A stretch of DNA of 9,253 nucleotides from Gemmatimonadota bacterium (GTDB lineage Bacteria > Gemmatimonadota > Gemmatimonadetes > Longimicrobiales > Gaopeijiaceae): positions 1-9,253 of the forward strand of contig JAPOOQ010000273.1 in the NCBI GenBank assembly GCA_026713345.1, read 5' to 3'. Below, in pieces: positions 5,220-9,253 of the stretch; positions within the stretch are counted from its first letter, which is position 1; the number at the start of each line of letters is the position of its first letter. Both the position numbers and the translations under genes were made by a program. Below the pieces are notes generated by a model. The model did not search any database, was not told the DNA's origin, and worked only from the letters and a program-made list of their open reading frames with translations.

Positions 5220-8075
5220 GTGAAGACATGGAAGCTGAATTCGGGCGATCGGCCGGCGAAGCGCGCAGGTGCACGGGCCTGCCTCTTCGCGGCCCTGGGC
5301 TGCGCGGCGGCCCTTCTCGCGATCGCCCCGCCCGCGCAGGCACAACAGGAGCACGAGGTGAAGGGCGCGGTGGTCGACACGGCCGGCACGGCCCTGCCGA
5401 ACGCCATGGTGGTGGCGCTGGCACGGGAAGACTCGGTGCTCGTCAAGTTTTCCCTGACGAACGGGGAGGGGAACTTCGCGCTGACGAGGCTGCCGGCCGG
5501 CGAGTACATCCTGCAGGTCACGCTCATCGGCTACGAGACAATTCGGCGGGACCTCGACGTCACGACCGCTGATGTCGAGGCCGGACAGGTCACGATGTCC
5601 GTTCTGGCGGTCGAGGTCGACCCGCTGGTCGTAAGCATCGAGCATGTGCCCTTCATCAACCACCGCGACACGCTCAGCTACAACGCGGCCGCGTTCGGGA
5701 CGCCGCCGAATGCGACGGTGGAGGACCTGCTCAAGCGTCTTCCCGGGATCGAGGTCGACGACGACGGCTCCATCACGGCGCAGGGCGAGGCAGTGCAGAA
5801 TGTCCTCGTGGACGGCAGGGAGTTCTTCGGCGGCGACGGCACGATCGCGACGCGCAACCTCCCGGCCGACGCGATCCGGCAGATCGATGTCTATGACAAG
5901 GAATCCGACATGGCCGAGTTCACCGGGATCGCCGACGGAAACGAGGAGCGCACCCTCGACCTCAAGCTCCGTGAGGAAGCGAAGGTGGGGTACTTCGGCA
6001 GGACCAACGGGGCTCTCGGCAGCGATGTGAACACCCAGCCCCGGATTGGTGGAACGTCCGCGGACGACGCGCGTTACGACGGCTTTCTCAACCTCAACCG
6101 CTTCTCGCCTTCGGGGCAGTACGCGGTGATCCTGAACGCGAACAACGTGAACCAGAGCAGAGGTGGCAGGGGCGGCGGCGGTGGCGGCAGCGGCGGTTTC
6201 ACGGAGACCATGAGCGTGGCCGTCAATGCCAGCAACGACTTCACCGACGACAACTGGCTGCGTTCCAGCTACACCTACAATGAATCGGACAACGAGAGGA
6301 ACAGCACGGTTCAGCAGCAGACGCTGTTGAACTCCAATCTCTCGTCACTCGTCGACCGCCTGAACAGCTCGGAGTCCAACAACCAGAATCACAGGGTCAA
6401 CCTCAACGGGCAGATCCAGCTGGCGGAAGGCAACCAGTTTCGCCTGCGGGTCAACGGCAATCTCACGAATTCGGGCAGCTTGAGCTTCAGCAATCAGGAG
6501 ACGCACAACACCTCCGGCGGCCTTCTGAACTCGGCCATCACGGACCAGTTGGTCGACAGCGACAACATGGGCGGCGACGCGCAGCTGACCTGGCGCAAGC
6601 GGCTCGGCTCTTCCGGCCGGTCGCTGGTCGCCGAATTGCAGAGCCGAATCTCGGACTCCGACCAGCTCACGGAACTCTCCTCGGAATTGATCGGAGTCAG
6701 CCGTGGTGGCCGGGGGGGAGGCGGGGGATCAATGGATCCGGAGTACACTTTGGAGGAACAGCTCCGTGACAGCCGCAGCTGGAACAACAGCGCCCGGGTC
6801 TCGCTGACCCAGCCTCTGGGCCAGGGACAGATCCTGGAGCTCTTCGGCCGGGCGAACACGACGGGCGAGGACAGGGACAACCCGGTCTACGACATCGTGG
6901 ACGGCTCCCGCGTGCTCAACGCGCCCCGCAGCAACGGATTCGAGCGGGCCTACACGTACTACAACGCCGGCACGCGCTTCAACCGGAACAACGAGCGCTA
7001 CCGGTTCGTGAGCGGCCTGGAAGTCCGGCATTCGAACCTGGACGGGCTCATCCAGAACCGGGACGAGAGAATCGCGAACAGCTATACCCACGTTCTGCCG
7101 AACATGAACTTCAGGCTCGAGGTCAAGGATGGCCACAACCTCAACGTCCGGTACAGAACTTCGACCCAGGAACCATCGCTCACCCAGCTCCAGCCGTTCG
7201 TGAACAACACCAACCCGCTGAACATCTATACCGGCAACCCCGACCTGGTGCCCGAATACACACACCGATTGAACGGGGAGTACAGGTTTTTCGACCAGTT
7301 CAGCTTCCGGAATTTCTTCACCTTCTTCAACTACAGCTACACCCACAACACGATCGCCCAGTCGCGCCTGTACGACGATCGGGGCGTCCAGACCCGTTCG
7401 CCGATCAACACGGCAGCGTCGTGGTCGGGGAACGTCGGCGCCAACTACGGCACTCCGATCCGGCGGCTTGGCGTGGACGTGGACCTGGAGTACCGCCTCA
7501 GCTATTCGGAGGGGACCGAACTGATCAACCTGGTCGCGAACGACAACCAGTCCATCCGCAACACGGTGGAATTCAACATCGAGAACAGGAGCCGGGATCG
7601 GATCGATGTGGAGGTCGGGGCTGCCTTCAACTTCAACAACGCCCGCTACTCGCTCAACGAGGAACTCAACCGGGACTACGTCAACAGCACCTACTCCCTG
7701 GAAGCGAATTTCTACCCGACCAGCGCGTGGACGATCGAGACGGATCTGAGGTACCAGGTGTACGACGACAACCTCTATGGCTCGACCCAGACCCAGTTCG
7801 GGGACGTGGAGAATGTGGCCCGCTGGAACGCGTCGATCATGCGCAGGATGCTCGACAACCGCGTCGAGATCGAATTCCGCGCCCGCGACCTCCTGAATCA
7901 GAACCGGGGGATCAACATCAGCAACAACTCCAACTTCATCCAGGAGTCGCGCACGGATTCGCTCGGCCGGTACTTCATGCTGCAGATCAACTACCGGCTC
8001 GGGACGCAGTTTACGCGCGGCGGACGTGGGGGTGGTGGAGACTGGGGTGGTGGAGGCAGGGGGCGGGGGAGGTAG
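5220..8075 (+). CDS. TonB-receptor-like outer-membrane beta-barrel protein with Gly/Arg-rich tail, module 2
   Basis: This 951-residue paralogue of the module 1 barrel has the same order of parts. The signal peptide is about 1-41 (cleavage AQA|QQE). The regulatory-like domain is about 46-115 (VKGAVVDTAGTALPNAMVVA). The plug-like region at about 135-260 has LKRLPGIEV, VQNVLVDGREFFG, IATRNLPADAIRQIDVYDK and MAEFTGIADG, and the barrel follows. Over 130 aligned residues from the pre-plug segment to VGYFGRT, I count 107 identities with module 1. Differences concentrate in loops. SRGGRGGGGGGSGG (313-326) replaces a longer loop, and SRGGRGGGGGS (494-504) is new. After the beta-signal-like MLQINYRLGTQF (920-931) a 20-residue Gly/Arg tail follows, which is unusual because outer-membrane barrels normally end at the last strand. 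No clear TonB box is seen. The ligand is unknown. Confidence 0.9.
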   Translation: MKTWKLNSGDRPAKRAGARACLFAALGCAAALLAIAPPAQAQQEHEVKGAVVDTAGTALPNAMVVALAREDSVLVKFSLTNGEGNFALTRLPAGEYILQVTLIGYETIRRDLDVTTADVEAGQVTMSVLAVEVDPLVVSIEHVPFINHRDTLSYNAAAFGTPPNATVEDLLKRLPGIEVDDDGSITAQGEAVQNVLVDGREFFGGDGTIATRNLPADAIRQIDVYDKESDMAEFTGIADGNEERTLDLKLREEAKVGYFGRTNGALGSDVNTQPRIGGTSADDARYDGFLNLNRFSPSGQYAVILNANNVNQSRGGRGGGGGGSGGFTETMSVAVNASNDFTDDNWLRSSYTYNESDNERNSTVQQQTLLNSNLSSLVDRLNSSESNNQNHRVNLNGQIQLAEGNQFRLRVNGNLTNSGSLSFSNQETHNTSGGLLNSAITDQLVDSDNMGGDAQLTWRKRLGSSGRSLVAELQSRISDSDQLTELSSELIGVSRGGRGGGGGSMDPEYTLEEQLRDSRSWNNSARVSLTQPLGQGQILELFGRANTTGEDRDNPVYDIVDGSRVLNAPRSNGFERAYTYYNAGTRFNRNNERYRFVSGLEVRHSNLDGLIQNRDERIANSYTHVLPNMNFRLEVKDGHNLNVRYRTSTQEPSLTQLQPFVNNTNPLNIYTGNPDLVPEYTHRLNGEYRFFDQFSFRNFFTFFNYSYTHNTIAQSRLYDDRGVQTRSPINTAASWSGNVGANYGTPIRRLGVDVDLEYRLSYSEGTELINLVANDNQSIRNTVEFNIENRSRDRIDVEVGAAFNFNNARYSLNEELNRDYVNSTYSLEANFYPTSAWTIETDLRYQVYDDNLYGSTQTQFGDVENVARWNASIMRRMLDNRVEIEFRARDLLNQNRGINISNNSNFIQESRTDSLGRYFMLQINYRLGTQFTRGGRGGGGDWGGGGRGRGR
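6116..6148 (+). repeat. 33-bp exact repeat, copy 2 (inside barrel gene 2)
   Basis: Identical to 2155-2187, in the same orientation and at the homologous codons, 3961 bp downstream. Homologous recombination between the copies would delete one module equivalent and leave a fused barrel gene. Confidence 0.75.
8013..8072 (+). repeat. Gly/Arg-rich tail-coding segment
   Basis: This codes for residues 932-951 of the module 2 barrel protein, of which all but three (Thr, Asp, Trp) are Gly or Arg. The G-runs at 8044-8047, 8059-8063, 8065-8069 and 8075-8077 could form a quadruplex across the stop codon, though one loop would be 11 nt. Confidence 0.7.
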
Positions 8076-8113
8076 GGCGCCGCCGGGGTTGCGGAGACAG
8101 GGTCGTGGCACAG

Positions 8114-8147
8114 ATTAGGGGGCGTCCCGGGTGGGGCGCCCCCTGAT
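8114..8147 (+). terminator. Strong GC-rich stem-loop closing the two-module cluster
   Basis: Bases 8114-8128 pair with 8133-8147 to give a 15-bp stem (13 Watson-Crick pairs and two G-T wobbles) around the tetraloop GGGT. The core, AGGGGGCG with CGCCCCCT, is a perfect 8 bp. It starts 39 bases after the barrel gene stop. No T-run follows (the next bases are GGTTGGGGGG), so it is not a textbook intrinsic terminator. In GC-rich genomes such hairpins may still end transcripts or protect 3' ends. Confidence 0.6.
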
Positions 8148-8170
8148 GGTTGGGGGGAGGCGATGGCTGT

Positions 8171-8200
8171 GCGGCCAGGCCCGGTGGAGTGGCTGGCCGC
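8171..8200 (+). promoter_or_regulatory. 8-bp inverted repeat upstream of the AlbA_2-domain gene
   Basis: GCGGCCAG (8171-8178) and CTGGCCGC (8193-8200) are perfect inverted repeats with a 14-nt spacer, ending 18 bases before the ATG. This could be an operator for a dimeric regulator or a leader hairpin. Chance is possible in GC-rich DNA, though an 8-bp perfect match at this spot is notable. The 143-bp gap (8076-8218) otherwise shows no convincing promoter hexamers. Confidence 0.45.
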
Positions 8201-8213
8201 CCCTTTTGAGGGG
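8200..8213 (+). promoter_or_regulatory. Small hairpin covering the ribosome-binding site of the AlbA_2-domain gene
   Basis: CCCCT (8200-8204) pairs with AGGGG (8209-8213) around loop TTTG. The 3' arm is the Shine-Dalgarno-like GAGGGG (8208-8213), 5 nt before ATG 8219, so pairing would hide the ribosome-binding site. It shares base 8200 with the preceding inverted repeat, so the two stems abut and could stack or compete. Confidence 0.4.
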
Positions 8214-8218
8214 AAAGC

Positions 8219-9253
8219 ATGCCGGTTGATGTGGACGATTTCTGGGCGAAGGTCCGGCTGGGCGAAGACACGGACCTTGAGCTCAAGGAGGTACGGTTCC
8301 GCGGCAAGGACGTGATCGCGCCCAGGCGGCGTGACCTTGCCGACGGGCTGGCTGCATTCGCCAACGCCGCGGGTGGATGGCTTGTACTGGGCGTCTCCGA
8401 TGACCGAACTCCCCAGCCTCTCGACGCTTTACAGCTGGACGCGGTGGTCCACCTCGTCACTGAAATCTGCTCGGACAGTATCGAGCCGGCGCTCCATCCC
8501 GGCCTGCACCGCATCCCGCTGAGGGAGACCGCGGGTACGGGTGTGCTCCTGGTCAGGATCCCGCCAGGTGCTTCGGTCCACCGTTCTCCGGGCGGCTATC
8601 TGCGACGGCGGGGCGCCAGCAAGCGGCAAATGGACTCGGCCGAAATACGTTGGCTTCTGCAGGCGCGGGGCCAGTCCGATGTCACGGGCACCGACCTCCA
8701 GGTTGTCGCGAACACCAGTGTCAATAGCCTGCGGCCGGAGCTCTGGCGCCGGTACGCCAGCAGTCGCGCCAGCGACCCCCCGGAAACAGCTCTCTCAAAA
8801 CTCAAGTTCCTGAAGGACGATCGACACGGCGTACAGCGTGCAACGGTCGGGGGCGTGCTCCTCGCGGCGGAGGATCCTCGTGATTGGCTGCCGAACGCGT
8901 ACGTTCAGGCTGTCTGCTACGGCAGCGGCAAGATGGATGGCGACCGGCAACTCGATGCCCAGGACATCTCGGGTCCACTGGACCAGCAGATTCGGGGGGC
9001 GATGCGGTTCGTGGTCCGCAACCGGAAGGTGGCTGCCCGCAAGCAGCCGGCGCGCACCGACCTTCCTCAGTACAGCGACCGCGCCGTGTTCGAAGCGGTG
9101 GTGAACGCGGTGGTGCACAGGGACTACGCGATCAGCGGATCCAGGATCCGACTGTTCATGTTCGACGATCGCCTGGAACTCTATTCGCCCGGCGGGCTTT
9201 CCAATTCGCTGAAGATCGAAGACCTGCGGACGAGTCAGTTTACCCGGAACGAA
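8219..9253 (+). CDS. AlbA_2 (Schlafen-like) domain ATP-binding protein, COG2865 type (partial, 3' end outside the window)
   Basis: The frame is open for 345 codons from ATG 8219 to the last base with no stop, so the C-terminus is missing. An AlbA_2 nucleic-acid-binding domain lies at about 13-135: LELKE (20-24), LADGLAAFANAAGGWLVLGV (40-59) and HRSPGGYLRRRGASKRQM (121-138). After a linker, residues 285-345 hold the RecG-C-terminal-like GHKL ATPase segment, with EAVVNAVVHRDY (292-303) as the N-box-like motif and DDRLELYSPGGL (316-327) as the G1-like motif. Members are usually annotated as transcriptional regulators or helicase-related ATP-binding proteins, often with a C-terminal winged helix, which would lie beyond the window. 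Some relatives sit in mobile or defence regions. It is separated from the barrel cluster by a strong hairpin, so it is probably an independent unit. GAGGGG at 8208-8213 is its ribosome-binding site. Confidence 0.85.
   Translation, partial: MPVDVDDFWAKVRLGEDTDLELKEVRFRGKDVIAPRRRDLADGLAAFANAAGGWLVLGVSDDRTPQPLDALQLDAVVHLVTEICSDSIEPALHPGLHRIPLRETAGTGVLLVRIPPGASVHRSPGGYLRRRGASKRQMDSAEIRWLLQARGQSDVTGTDLQVVANTSVNSLRPELWRRYASSRASDPPETALSKLKFLKDDRHGVQRATVGGVLLAAEDPRDWLPNAYVQAVCYGSGKMDGDRQLDAQDISGPLDQQIRGAMRFVVRNRKVAARKQPARTDLPQYSDRAVFEAVVNAVVHRDYAISGSRIRLFMFDDRLELYSPGGLSNSLKIEDLRTSQFTRNE

Noticed and set aside
5280..5342. Possible lipobox in the module 2 barrel signal peptide (ALGC)
   Set aside because: A hydrophobic stretch continues after the Cys to a normal AQA|QQE cleavage site, so lipid attachment is unlikely.
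6729..8111. A 460-codon open frame on the minus strand
   Set aside because: It is a shadow of the module 2 barrel gene with no recognisable protein features.
8163..8320. A short frame from ATG 8163 overlapping the AlbA_2 gene start
   Set aside because: GGAGG is only 2 nt from the ATG, the frame reads out of phase into the AlbA_2 gene, and the peptide has no recognisable features.

Overview
The window reads as GC-rich bacterial chromosome. Its gene content best fits Gemmatimonadota or a related member of the Fibrobacterota-Chlorobi-Bacteroidota (FCB) group. The reasons are a TonB-receptor-like outer-membrane barrel with an N-terminal carboxypeptidase-regulatory-like domain, GLPGLI-family partner proteins, and an upstream peptidase tail of a type I recall from Gemmatimonadota genomes. 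This placement is inference from family recall; no database search was possible.

Layout, all on the + strand. Bases 1-315 are the 3' end of a gene, probably an M14-type zinc carboxypeptidase whose C-terminus resembles a class I glutamine amidotransferase fold. After a 71-bp, locally AT-rich gap with a candidate -10 element, two paralogous two-gene modules follow. Module 1 is a GLPGLI-family secreted protein (387-1292) overlapping by ATGA with a 948-residue outer-membrane barrel protein (1289-4135). Module 2 is a second GLPGLI protein (4268-5206) followed after 13 bp by a 951-residue barrel protein that starts at GTG (5220-8075). A very stable hairpin at 8114-8147 closes the cluster. After it, two more inverted repeats precede a separate gene (8219 to the window end) for an AlbA_2/Schlafen-like, RecG-C-terminal-like ATP-binding protein of COG2865 type. 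That gene is cut by the window edge.

How the genes may work together: each GLPGLI protein carries a signal peptide and is encoded just before a barrel, which is the usual arrangement in Bacteroidota. The pair probably acts together at the cell envelope, but the molecular job of GLPGLI proteins is not established. The tandem duplication is the main feature of the window. The plug region is about 82% identical between the two barrels by my hand count (107 of 130 positions), while exposed-loop-like and low-complexity parts differ strongly. Module 2 has gained Gly/Arg-rich segments in both of its proteins, which suggests the partners diverged together. The peptidase upstream suggests a link to peptide handling but does not prove it.

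I found no tRNA, rRNA, CRISPR array, insertion sequence or phage element. The remaining non-coding stretches are all shorter than 150 bp.
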